NCBI GenBank assembly: GCA_964619885.1
Contig: CAZUGA010000010.1
Coordinates: 41,759 to 105,758 of the forward strand
Direction of reading: 5' to 3'
DNA length: 64,000 bases
From: CAZUGA01 sp964619885
GTDB taxonomy: Bacteria > Pseudomonadota > Gammaproteobacteria > Methylococcales > UBA1147
Shown: one piece after another, positions 46,547 through 55,283 of the stretch
Layout of the letters: the number at the start of each line of letters is the position of its first letter
Numbering within the stretch: position 1 is the first letter of the stretch
Program-made: the position numbers and the translations under genes
The notes under the pieces: model-generated
The model's database searches: none
Seen by the model: the letters and a program-made list of their open reading frames with translations, nothing else
Told to the model about the DNA's origin: nothing

Positions 46547-47043
46547 CCGACGCAACACAATTGATAAATACGCTGAAGCTGCAACCGCATCCGGAGGGCG
46601 GACACTACCGCCAAACCTATAGGGCCAATGAAAGTCTAAAGGCATCGGAATTGCCAGAACGCTTCGGCGGCGAACGTGCGTTTTCGACCGCCATCTATTT
46701 TTTGCTGCAAAACGATGAATTTTCTGCCTTGCACAAAATTAAACAAGACGAAATCTGGCATTTCTACGATGGCGTGCCGTTAAGTTTGCATGTCATCGCC
46801 CGCGATGGCACCTATTCGACGGAAAAATTGGGTAAAAATATCAACCGGGGCCTGCGCCCGCAAGCGTTGGTACGCGCCGGTAATTTATTCGGCGCGGCGC
46901 TCGATGATCCAGACGGATTTGCACTTTGCGGATGCACCGTGGCCCCCGGCTTCGAATTCGATGACTTTGAGATGCCCAGTAGAATCTCGCTGCTTGAGGA
47001 ATTTCCCAAACATAAAGTATTGATAGAGAAGCTGACCCGATAA
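46543..47043 (+). CDS. DUF985 cupin family protein
   Basis: A 166-residue cupin of the DUF985 family: LQPHPEGGHYRQTYRANE near the start, STAIYFLLQNDEFSALHKI, DEIWHFYDGVPLSLHVI and GCTVAPGFEFDDFEMPSR. His and Glu residues in HKIKQDEIWHFYDG could bind a metal inside the barrel. The family's reaction is not known. Convergent with trmL, 16 bases between stop codons. Confidence 0.88.
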   Translation: MTDATQLINTLKLQPHPEGGHYRQTYRANESLKASELPERFGGERAFSTAIYFLLQNDEFSALHKIKQDEIWHFYDGVPLSLHVIARDGTYSTEKLGKNINRGLRPQALVRAGNLFGAALDDPDGFALCGCTVAPGFEFDDFEMPSRISLLEEFPKHKVLIEKLTR

Positions 47044-47059
47044 GCTGCCATCAAACGCT

Positions 47060-47533
47060 TTAGTTGGTACCGCCAAAACCCTGCTGCCGCCAAGCTTCAT
47101 ATAACACGACCGCGGCGCTATTGGATAAATTAAGACTGCGGCTGTGCTCAACCATCGGCACTCTAAGCCGAGTTTGACTGGAAAACTGCGCCAATATCTT
47201 TTCCGGTAAGCCACGCGTTTCGGGACCAAACATGAACGCATCGCCTGGCTGATATTCAACTTCACTATAAATACGCGTTGCCTTTGTAGTTAGCGCAAAG
47301 AGCCGCTTGGGCGCGGATTTTTCCAGATATGCCGAATAATTCGCGTAGTCCATCACATCGGCGAATTCGCGGTAATCCAAACCAGCGCGCCGGAGTTTTT
47401 TGTTATCCAGTTCGAAGCCAAAGGGATGAATTAAATGCAACCGCGCATTGGTATTCGCGCACAACCGGATAATATTACCCGTATTGGGTGGAATTTCCGG
47501 TTGGTACAATACAATGTGGAACGGAGCGCTCAT
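47060..47533 (-). CDS. trmL: tRNA (cytidine/uridine-2'-O-)-methyltransferase TrmL
   Basis: A 157-residue SPOUT methyltransferase that methylates the 2'-O of the wobble base 34 in certain leucine tRNAs. Motifs are intact: LYQPEIPPNTGNIIRLCAN, FGFELDNKKLRRAGLDYRE, FMFGPETRGLPEKIL (SAM knot) and VPMVEHSRSLNLSNSAAVVL. Length matches the family. It lies 45 bases after glgP on the same strand. Confidence 0.95.
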   Translation of the reverse strand: MSAPFHIVLYQPEIPPNTGNIIRLCANTNARLHLIHPFGFELDNKKLRRAGLDYREFADVMDYANYSAYLEKSAPKRLFALTTKATRIYSEVEYQPGDAFMFGPETRGLPEKILAQFSSQTRLRVPMVEHSRSLNLSNSAAVVLYEAWRQQGFGGTN

Positions 47534-47578
47534 CTCTCGCCGCTTCGAATTGGCGGCACGACAATCTTACACAATGGC

Positions 47579-50077
47579 TTAGGCGACTGGTATCGAGTCT
47601 AAATGCCAAATACCGTCATTGTACTCGTTGATGGTACGGTCGGTGGAGAATTTACCGCTGGCCGCGCAATTTAAAATACTCATACGGGTCCATCGCTCCT
47701 GGTCACGATAACAATTCGAAACCTGCGATTGTACATCGACGAAGCTTCTAAAATCGGCCGCCGTCAACCAGGGATCATCGGGGCATTCTATCGCCGCGAT
47801 TACCGGGTCGAACATCTTCGATTCAAATTGGCTGAAATGCCCGGAACGCAACAGATAAATCACGCGTTTGAGGTCATCATCACCATTAATTATCGAGATA
47901 GGATCATAATCAGCCTTTGCCGCTTCGACCTGATCGGCGGTCAACCCGAATAGAAAAAAGTTGTCAGCGCCTACTTCATCACGTATTTCTATATTGGCAC
48001 CGTCCAGAGTGCCAATGGTCAACGCACCGTTCATCATAAATTTCATATTACCTGTACCGGAAGCTTCTTTACCGGCGGTCGAGATTTGCTCAGAAAGATC
48101 AGCGCCGGGACAAATAACCTCCATGGCAGACACCCGGTAGTTCGGTACAAAACACAAACTGAGCCGCCCAGTCGTATCCGGATCAGAGTTAACCACGCAA
48201 GCAACGTTGTTGATCAACTTGATGATCAGTTTCGCCATAAAGTAACCGGGGGCAGCCTTGCCTCCAATCAATACACAACGCGGCACCCAATCGGCAATAT
48301 CTCCCTGTTTGATGCGGTCGTACAAATGGATCACGTGCAAGACGTTTAGTAACTGGCGTTTGTATTCGTGGATGCGCTTAACCTGGACATCAAATAACGC
48401 GTCAACATTCAAATCCACACCCAATTCGTGCTTTTTATACTGCGACAGGCGCTTCTTGTTGCGCTGCTTAATCTCACGCCAACGCTCCCGAAATGCTGCA
48501 TCATCGGCCAATGGCTGCAATCGGCTGAGTAGTTGTAAATCGGTGATCCAGTCGGGACCAATCGCTTCGCTAATCAAGCCACTCAGATCGGGATTGCAAC
48601 GTGCAAGCCAGCGGCGCGGCGTAATACCGTTGGTCTTGTTATTGAATTTTTCCGGCCACAGCTGATAGAAATCTCTGAACAAACCTTTTTGCAGTAACTC
48701 GGAATGCAGTTCGGCGACGCCATTGATGGAGAAACAGCCAACGATAGCAAGGTAAGCCATCCGCACCTGTTGCTCAGAACCTTCCTCGATCAGCGACATC
48801 CGCCGCAGACGTTCGGTCTCACCGGGCCATCGGCTGGCGACTTCGCCCAAAAAACGCGCGTTAATCTCATAAATAATTTCCAAAATACGCGGCAACAACC
48901 GACCCATCATGTGCACCGGCCATCTCTCCAACGCCTCAGGTAACAAGGTATGGTTGGTATAAGCCATTGTATTGTGAGTAATAGACCAAGCCCGATCCCA
49001 ACTTAGATAATGATCATCCATCAACAATCGCATCAGTTCGGCCACAGCGATCGTCGGGTGCGTATCGTTGAGCTGGAAACAGTTTTTTACCGCGAATTGT
49101 TGAAAATCATCCCCATTGCTCTGCACCCATTTTCGGAGAACGTCCTGCAAACTGGCAGACGCCAGAAAATACTGTTGGCGCAACCGGAGCTCTTTCCCGT
49201 TCTCGCTAGCATCATTGGGATAGAGCACCATGCTAATGTGCTCGGCATCGTTTTTGGCCGCAACCGATTCTGGATAGCTTCCGCTGTTAAATTCACCCAG
49301 ATCGAATTCGTCGGTAGCTTCAGACTTCCAAAGCCTTAACGTATTAACCGTCCCGTTTTGATAGCCTGGAATAGGGATATCATAGGGCACTGCATATACA
49401 TCATGAGTATCGACCCAACGGACCCGGGTCTGATCATCCAGACCGGTATAATATTCCGAGCGGCCACCGTAGCGAACTCGGACCGTCAACTCTGGCCGTT
49501 CCAGTTCCCAAACGTAGCCGTTTCTAAGCCAATGATCAGGTTCTTCCACTTGCCGCCCATTTTCGATGCGCTGGCGGAACATGCCAAATTCGTAGCGAAT
49601 ACCATAACCTTGCACCGGTAGCTGCAATGTCGCACAACTGTCAATAAAACAAGCAGCAAGGCGGCCAAGACCTCCATTGCCCAATCCGGCATCCTGCTCA
49701 CTATCGATCAGCTCTTCTATCCGCAACCCAAGATTAGACGCGGCTTCTGTAACCGCCTCGTCCAACCCTAAATTTAAAACCGCATTGGACAACGCGCGCC
49801 CCATCAAGAACTCGAGTGATAAATAATAGGCAGTTTTACAGTTGCTTTTCTCGTACGCGCTATTGGTATGTTTCCAACGTTCCATTAAGCGGTCCCGCAC
49901 CGCCAAAGCCAATGCGGTATACGCATAATGCGTGGATTCACAGTCACTGTCGCGCGCTAAGGTAATCCCATAATGCTTTTGGAAATCCAGTTGCACCGAT
50001 TCAGCACTCATACCCAGATCTGGAGTATCGGTCAAAAGTCTGCCATTTGGGTGTTGTAATGAAGGTTGGGTGGCCAT
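47579..50077 (-). CDS. glgP: Glycogen/alpha-glucan phosphorylase
   Basis: An 832-residue PLP enzyme releasing glucose-1-phosphate from glycogen or maltodextrin. Hallmarks are KTAYYLSLEFLMGRALSNAV, DAGLGNGGLGRLAACFIDS, YGIRYEFGMFRQ, NDTHPTIAVAELMRLL, VQVKRIHEYKRQLLNVLH and the PLP-lysine segment GKEASGTGNMKFMMNGALTI. Length and motifs are complete. It lies downstream of ntrC on the same strand with a 276-base gap that shows no other gene, so it is probably a separate unit. No other glycogen gene is in the window. Confidence 0.96.
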   Translation of the reverse strand: MATQPSLQHPNGRLLTDTPDLGMSAESVQLDFQKHYGITLARDSDCESTHYAYTALALAVRDRLMERWKHTNSAYEKSNCKTAYYLSLEFLMGRALSNAVLNLGLDEAVTEAASNLGLRIEELIDSEQDAGLGNGGLGRLAACFIDSCATLQLPVQGYGIRYEFGMFRQRIENGRQVEEPDHWLRNGYVWELERPELTVRVRYGGRSEYYTGLDDQTRVRWVDTHDVYAVPYDIPIPGYQNGTVNTLRLWKSEATDEFDLGEFNSGSYPESVAAKNDAEHISMVLYPNDASENGKELRLRQQYFLASASLQDVLRKWVQSNGDDFQQFAVKNCFQLNDTHPTIAVAELMRLLMDDHYLSWDRAWSITHNTMAYTNHTLLPEALERWPVHMMGRLLPRILEIIYEINARFLGEVASRWPGETERLRRMSLIEEGSEQQVRMAYLAIVGCFSINGVAELHSELLQKGLFRDFYQLWPEKFNNKTNGITPRRWLARCNPDLSGLISEAIGPDWITDLQLLSRLQPLADDAAFRERWREIKQRNKKRLSQYKKHELGVDLNVDALFDVQVKRIHEYKRQLLNVLHVIHLYDRIKQGDIADWVPRCVLIGGKAAPGYFMAKLIIKLINNVACVVNSDPDTTGRLSLCFVPNYRVSAMEVICPGADLSEQISTAGKEASGTGNMKFMMNGALTIGTLDGANIEIRDEVGADNFFLFGLTADQVEAAKADYDPISIINGDDDLKRVIYLLRSGHFSQFESKMFDPVIAAIECPDDPWLTAADFRSFVDVQSQVSNCYRDQERWTRMSILNCAASGKFSTDRTINEYNDGIWHLDSIPVA

Positions 50078-50353
50078 TTTATATATGAATAAAGTTGAAG
50101 GCTACGCGTAAATATCGAACGCTATCAAAAGAATAGTTGCCCCAATACAGGGCTGTCCGTGCAGATATAATCCGATAAAAACGATTCGCTAGCGAAACTG
50201 TACCTTATCGAATTACGCGTCTACAAAAACTCTAGCATATGATCGTCCAATCTCAAACGAGCTCAATTACCGTATGCCTTATGGACGTGGATGAGAAAGC
50301 AGTGATTTCGTTTAGGATCGAACCTAACGATTGCAAAAGCGACGTCAATCAAT

Positions 50354-51781
50354 TTATTCGGCAGACGCCGCTGCTTCGAGACGGAGTTCTTTTATCTTTC
50401 GGGTTAGCGTATTGCGGCCATAACCCAACAACTTAGCAGCTTCCTGGCGACGCCCACCGGTATAGTTCAACGCGGTTTTAATCATGATCGACTCAAAAGA
50501 AGGTATTGCATCTTTGGCGATACTTGAATCGCCATTCAATAAACGATGCTCCACCCAATGCTGCAGGGGTAGATGCCAACCTTCGCTTGCCGCACTGTCC
50601 TTGATAGGCTCACTGATCAATTCTGGCGGTAAATCTTCAATATGGATATCGCTCCCAGATGCCATTACCGCCAGCCAACGACAGGTATTCTCAAGTTGGC
50701 GAACATTACCCGGCCAATCGAGTTTGCACATGTATTCGCTAACCTCGGGCAAAAGAGTCTTGACTTCAACATTAAGTTCCCGGGTAGCCTGAGCCATAAA
50801 GTGTTCCAGCAATAGCGGGATATCTTGGCGCCGATCACGTAAAGATGGGATATGCACCCGAATTACATTTAAACGATGGAATAAATCTTCGCGGAAACGA
50901 CCTTGTTTCACCAGTAATTCCAAGTTCTGATGGGTTGCCGCAATGATTCTCACATTCACGGTAACTGGCATATGCCCTCCGACCGGATAGAAAGCTCCAT
51001 CGGCCAGCACTCGCAATAAACGTGTTTGCAATTCCGCTGGCATATCACCGATTTCGTCAAGAAACAGAGTACCGCCGTCAGCTTGCTCGAATCGGCCTGC
51101 GCGGCGATTCTGGGCACCGGTAAACGCGCCTTTTTCGTGCCCAAACAATTCGGATTCCAGCAGATCCTTCGGAATTGCCGCCATATTCAATGCAATAAAC
51201 GGATGATCGGAACGTGGGCTATGCCGGTGCAATGCCTTAGCTACTAATTCTTTTCCTGTGCCCGATTCGCCGTTGATCAATACAGTAATATGCGAGCGTG
51301 CAAGCCGACCAATTGCGCGAAACACTTCCTGCATGGCCGGCGCTGCGCCGATAATTTCCGGGGAAGACTCAACCTCACCGGGTGCATTCTGCATTTCGGC
51401 ACTATTCCGTCTGGCTTGATTGCAGGCACGCGTGACCAAATCGACCGCATCATCCAAATCGAAGGGTTTTGGTAAATATTCAAAAGCGCCTCCATGAAAC
51501 GCCGATACCGCGCTTTCCAGATCCGAGTGCGCAGTCATGATGATGACGGGTAGATCAGGAATCTGTTCCCGCAAGCGGTTGAGTAGTTCTAAACCATCCA
51601 TACCCGGCATACGAATATCGGTCAATACGACATCGGGCACGTCCAATTCTAGGGCGCGCAAAAAATCCGAAGCATTTGCGAAACTACGCACGCCCAGACC
51701 GGCTTTTTGCAATGCCTTGTCCAATACCCAACGGATCGATTTGTCATCGTCGACCAACCAGATTCTATAAGAATTATTCAC
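50354..51781 (-). CDS. ntrC: Nitrogen regulation response regulator NtrC
   Basis: A 475-residue sigma-54 activator. REC has Asp55 in DVVLTDIRMPGMDG; the AAA+ domain has GESGTGKE (Walker A), the sigma-54-contacting GAFTGA in HEKGAFTGAQNRRAG, and GTLFLDEIGDMPAE; a Fis-type helix-turn-helix ends the protein (EAAKLLGYGRNTLTRKIKEL). The GTG at 51781 is chosen because GGAGG lies six bases upstream and the REC strand starts directly; it overlaps the ntrB stop by eight bases. Activates glnA and other nitrogen genes when phosphorylated by NtrB. Confidence 0.97.
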   Translation of the reverse strand: MNNSYRIWLVDDDKSIRWVLDKALQKAGLGVRSFANASDFLRALELDVPDVVLTDIRMPGMDGLELLNRLREQIPDLPVIIMTAHSDLESAVSAFHGGAFEYLPKPFDLDDAVDLVTRACNQARRNSAEMQNAPGEVESSPEIIGAAPAMQEVFRAIGRLARSHITVLINGESGTGKELVAKALHRHSPRSDHPFIALNMAAIPKDLLESELFGHEKGAFTGAQNRRAGRFEQADGGTLFLDEIGDMPAELQTRLLRVLADGAFYPVGGHMPVTVNVRIIAATHQNLELLVKQGRFREDLFHRLNVIRVHIPSLRDRRQDIPLLLEHFMAQATRELNVEVKTLLPEVSEYMCKLDWPGNVRQLENTCRWLAVMASGSDIHIEDLPPELISEPIKDSAASEGWHLPLQHWVEHRLLNGDSSIAKDAIPSFESIMIKTALNYTGGRRQEAAKLLGYGRNTLTRKIKELRLEAAASAE

Positions 51782-52844
51782 TACGATCCTCCAACGGCAA
51801 ATAAATCGAAAATAACGTATGCCCCGGGGTGCTGGCACATTCAATCAAACCGCCATGTTGATTGATAAGAGATTGCGCTATGGATAATCCCAAGCCAGTC
51901 CCTTCCGCCCTGCTTGTGACCATAGGGTAAAAAATCTGTTCCAATATCTCCGCTTTTATACCCGGCCCGGTATCCGCTATATCAACCCTAATCGCCATTT
52001 TATTTCGCTGGCTACCAATCGTAACCTGACGATGAATACGGGTTCTTAGAGTAATTTTGCCATGCTCTCCAACTGCTTGGGCCGCATTGCGAACCACATT
52101 CAATATGGCTTGGATCAACTGGTCATGGTCCGCGCGCAAATCCGGAATACTCGGATCATAATCTCGCACCACGACAACCCCATCCGGGGTTTCTACGCTA
52201 ACCAATTGGCGCACACGTTCCAGAATCTTGTGAATATTCAGTGCGACTTTCTTGGTTGGTTTATTCGGGCCCAACATACGGTCCATCAATGATTGCAATC
52301 GGTCGGATTCGTCGATGATGATGCGCGTATATTCCCTAAATTCCTCATCCAGCTCCTGATCCAATAACTGCGCCGCTCCGCGCAATCCACCCAACGGATT
52401 CTTGATCTCATGCGCCAACCCCCTAAGCAATAACCGTGACGCATTTTGCTGGGTCATCAACTGCTCTTCTCTGGAAATTTTCAGTTGCCGGTCAACTTGC
52501 TGCATTTCAACCAAAACCGAATTAACCACCGCGCCATCGAGTATCGGCGATGCGAAAAAGTTAACCGTAACGTTGTCTTCAGCCCGTTCAATAATCATAT
52601 CCTTTTGCGAGATCGCCACGCCGGTTTCAATTGCATGGAGCAAATCATCTTCCACCGAACTGTCGCGGCATCTCAGTGTTTCACTAATATGCGCGCCCAT
52701 AAAATGGCGAGCGCTGCCAGCCAACAACATTTCACCAGAATGATTGATGTAGGTGAGACGAAGATTCGCATCGAAAAAAAGCACTACATCGGCCAGGTTT
52801 TCCAATATGAGACAACAATTCGATAGTTCTTGATTCGCACCCAT
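51774..52844 (-). CDS. ntrB: Nitrogen regulation sensor histidine kinase NtrB
   Basis: A 356-residue cytoplasmic kinase that phosphorylates NtrC under nitrogen limitation and is held in phosphatase mode by PII. It has an N-terminal PAS domain (NLADVVLFFDANLRLTYINH), the H-box GLAHEIKNPLGGLRGAAQLL, N-box NVVRNAAQAV, DTGPGIK and the G2 box GTGLGLSIAQSL. ATG 52844 (MGANQEL) gives the usual N-terminus; a start 20 codons upstream adds a hydrophobic stretch not found in the family. Confidence 0.95.
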   Translation of the reverse strand: MGANQELSNCCLILENLADVVLFFDANLRLTYINHSGEMLLAGSARHFMGAHISETLRCRDSSVEDDLLHAIETGVAISQKDMIIERAEDNVTVNFFASPILDGAVVNSVLVEMQQVDRQLKISREEQLMTQQNASRLLLRGLAHEIKNPLGGLRGAAQLLDQELDEEFREYTRIIIDESDRLQSLMDRMLGPNKPTKKVALNIHKILERVRQLVSVETPDGVVVVRDYDPSIPDLRADHDQLIQAILNVVRNAAQAVGEHGKITLRTRIHRQVTIGSQRNKMAIRVDIADTGPGIKAEILEQIFYPMVTSRAEGTGLGLSIAQSLINQHGGLIECASTPGHTLFSIYLPLEDRSE

Positions 52845-53142
52845 AGACTCAAAAAAAAGCAATATACAGGCCAAATTCGGATAAGCGCACAATTGCAGTG
52901 CCAAATCTAAAAAACAGATGAAATTCTGTTGATGGCCTTTAACTCGCCCGCACTACCACGGGCACCAGTTTCCACAATTCACCCGACAACTGGGCAGGAT
53001 ATAGAAACGATTGCACCATATTAGTGCATATCAATGCTAATTACACGACCATTCCTCAGATCTAATCTGACACGGTTGGGCCAATCGAAAATCGATCCAG
53101 TCTTGAAAAGTCACGCTGAAGATACCAACTAAATCCTCGCGC

Positions 53143-53169
53143 AAAAAAAACGCCCCACTAGGGGGCGTT
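53143..53169 (-). terminator. Rho-independent terminator after glnA
   Basis: Perfect 8-base stem (AACGCCCC / GGGGCGTT on either strand) with a five-base loop. Read on the minus strand it ends in a run of eight T (53143-53150). It sits 22 bases after the glnA stop, so ntrBC transcription needs read-through or its own promoter in 52845-53140, where I see no other feature. Confidence 0.9.
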
Positions 53170-53190
53170 GATAAATTGAGGGCGTTGTTA

Positions 53191-54600
53191 TTACAAGCTG
53201 TAATACATATCAAACTCAACTGGGTGAGTGCTCATGCGTAGACGAGTTACCTCTTCCATCTTCAGATCGATATACGCATCGATAGCATCATCGGTAAATA
53301 CGCCACCCGCTTTCAAGAATTCACGATCCTGATCCAACGCGGCCAGAGCCTGATCAAAGGAGAAACAAACCTGAGGAATATTTTTTTCTTCTTCTGCTGG
53401 CAAATCGTATAGATCTTTATCCATCGCGTCGCCTGGATTGATCTTGTTTTGGATGCCATCCAAACCCGCCATTAACATAGCGGCAAAAGCGAAGTAGGGA
53501 TTTGCGGTGGAATCCGGGAAGCGAACTTCGATACGACGTCCTTTAGGATTCGAAACAAACGGGATACGAATAGACGCTGACCGGTTTCTAGCTGAATAAG
53601 CCAGCATGACAGGCGCTTCAAAACCAGGAACCAGACGCTTATAACTATTGGTCGATGCATTTGCAAAAGCATTGATCGCCTGAGCGTGCTTAATAATACC
53701 ACCAATATAATGCAACGCTGTTTCGGACAATCCGCCGTATAGATCGCCGGTAAATAAATTGTTACCGTCTTTGGAGATCGATTGATGCACGTGCATGCCA
53801 TTGCCGTTATCGCCGACCAGAGGTTTAGGCATAAAAGTTGCCGTCTTACCGAAAGCGTGCGCAACGTTTGCGACAACATACTTCAAAGTCAATACTTCGT
53901 CCGCCTTACGAACCAGTGTATTGAACAAAACACCGATTTCGGCCTGACCGGCAGTCGCCACTTCGTGGTGATGTACCTCTGTTTCCAAACCCATTTCTTC
54001 AAGGGTCAGACACATGGCTGAACGCATATCCTGGAACGAATCAACCGGTGGTACAGGGAAATATCCGCCTTTGACACCTGGTCGGTGACCGATGTTGCCG
54101 TCTTCGTAAGCCTTCTCCGAATTCCAGCCAGCTTCTTCAGAATCAACTTGGTAGAACGAACCCTTCATATCCGACGCCCAACGGACATCGTCAAAGATAA
54201 AAAATTCGTTTTCCGGGCCGAAGTAAGCGGTATCAGCTATTCCTGTAGAACGCATGTAGGCTTCCGCACGTTTTGCGATAGAACGTGGGTCGCGCTCGTA
54301 ACCCTGCATTGTCGTAGGCTCGACAATATCACAACGCAATATCAACGTGGTATCGTCATAGAATGGGTCGATGACTGCGCTTGCTGCATCCGGCATCAAA
54401 ATCATATCGGATTCGTTAATACCCTTCCAACCGGCGATGGATGAACCGTCGAACATTTTGCCTTCTTCAAAAAGGTCTTCGTCTACGGTATGCGCCGGAA
54501 CCGTAACGTGTTGTTCTTTTCCACGTGTGTCGGCAAAACGATAATCAACGAACTTTACATCTTTCTCTTTTATTAGCGAGAGAACATTTTCTGGTGACAT
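53191..54600 (-). CDS. glnA: Glutamine synthetase type I
   Basis: A 469-residue dodecameric enzyme joining ammonia to glutamate with ATP. Signature segments are FVDYRFADTRGKEQH, FDGSSIAGWKGINESDM, FGPENEFFIFDD, GNGMHVHQSISKDGNN and NRSASIRIPFVSNPKGRR. The adenylylation site Tyr398 is present (DKDLYDLPAEE), so it should be regulated by GlnE. A GGAGGAGG ribosome site precedes the ATG. Transcribed from the sigma-54 type promoter at 54641, under NtrC, with ntrB and ntrC downstream. Confidence 0.98.
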   Translation of the reverse strand: MSPENVLSLIKEKDVKFVDYRFADTRGKEQHVTVPAHTVDEDLFEEGKMFDGSSIAGWKGINESDMILMPDAASAVIDPFYDDTTLILRCDIVEPTTMQGYERDPRSIAKRAEAYMRSTGIADTAYFGPENEFFIFDDVRWASDMKGSFYQVDSEEAGWNSEKAYEDGNIGHRPGVKGGYFPVPPVDSFQDMRSAMCLTLEEMGLETEVHHHEVATAGQAEIGVLFNTLVRKADEVLTLKYVVANVAHAFGKTATFMPKPLVGDNGNGMHVHQSISKDGNNLFTGDLYGGLSETALHYIGGIIKHAQAINAFANASTNSYKRLVPGFEAPVMLAYSARNRSASIRIPFVSNPKGRRIEVRFPDSTANPYFAFAAMLMAGLDGIQNKINPGDAMDKDLYDLPAEEEKNIPQVCFSFDQALAALDQDREFLKAGGVFTDDAIDAYIDLKMEEVTRLRMSTHPVEFDMYYSL

Positions 54601-54640
54601 TAAAGCCTCCTCCGTATTGTTGTAATTACTTGATAATCAG

Positions 54641-54656
54641 AGCAATTAATATACCA
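54641..54656 (-). promoter_or_regulatory. Sigma-54 (-24/-12) promoter of glnA
   Basis: On the minus strand TGGTATATTAATTGCT matches the consensus TGGCAYRNNNNTTGCW with a single mismatch and the exact GG-N10-GC spacing, about 40 bases before the glnA start codon. Upstream, two GCACCA half-sites (near 54696 and 54741), the second within GTGCGAACGCAC, could be activator sites, but the NtrC palindrome is not clear. Confidence 0.75.
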
Positions 54657-55052
54657 ATCGAACCCCGGTGGAGATCCCACGAAATCCAGCGATATGCACC
54701 ACTCTAATAATTTATTTTATGCGCCGGTATTGTGCGAACGCACCACAACAGGGCATTTTGCTTAATCAAAATCCGCAAGGACGCCAAGTGTAGTACACCC
54801 AGCGGCCAGAAACCAAATACATTTTAATTAATCGAATATTTAAATTTCTTCAATCAATAGTATTTGACGCTCCGCTGGACCATGAGCATGTACGATCACA
54901 TACAGGAATACGCTAACTTGGCTATCTATTTTTCGGCCGTCGCAATTAACCTAGGTTATGGTTTTAATCGCTCGCCACCCCCCGTTACCCGATTATACCG
55001 TCATCTAGATCCCGAATAGTTCAATTCGAAAAGCCAAAACAGGACTAGTCGT
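54657..55052. other. Upstream region of glnA, about 400 bases
   Basis: A non-coding spacer between the TusA-like gene and glnA on the same strand. It should hold NtrC enhancer sites and any sigma-70 promoter of glnA. I see no RNA gene and no coding remnant. Confidence 0.4.
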
Positions 55053-55283
55053 TTATTCTTCCCCAACTTCCAACCTTATCGTGAATTCCCCGTCGTTACC
55101 CACGGCGCTAACCAGTCGATGCCCATTGATACGGCACCATGCCGGAATGTCTTGCATTACCCCTGGGTCTGTACACGAAACCTCGAGCATATCGCCAACG
55201 ATCAATTTTTTAACCCGATCCTGCACCCTAATCACCGGCAATGGGCAAAGCAGGTGCCGCGCATCCAGATAATGCATTCTCAT
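55053..55283 (-). CDS. TusA-like sulfur carrier protein
   Basis: A 76-residue TusA/SirA-family protein with the persulfide-carrying Cys in LLCPLPVIRVQDRVKKL and the following strands GDMLEVSCTDPGVMQDIPAW. TusA proteins pass sulfane sulfur to tRNA-modifying or other acceptors. ATG 55283 overlaps the stop of the PP-loop gene (ATGA), so the two proteins are made together and very likely work together: TusA-like donor, PP-loop ATPase acceptor. Residues after 50 are less like classical TusA. Confidence 0.85.
   Translation of the reverse strand: MRMHYLDARHLLCPLPVIRVQDRVKKLIVGDMLEVSCTDPGVMQDIPAWCRINGHRLVSAVGNDGEFTIRLEVGEE

Noticed and set aside
54731..54745. GTGCGAACGCAC as an NtrC binding palindrome
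   Set aside because: NtrC sites have GCAC...GTGC polarity; here the half-sites are in the opposite order, so I mention it only as a possible operator.
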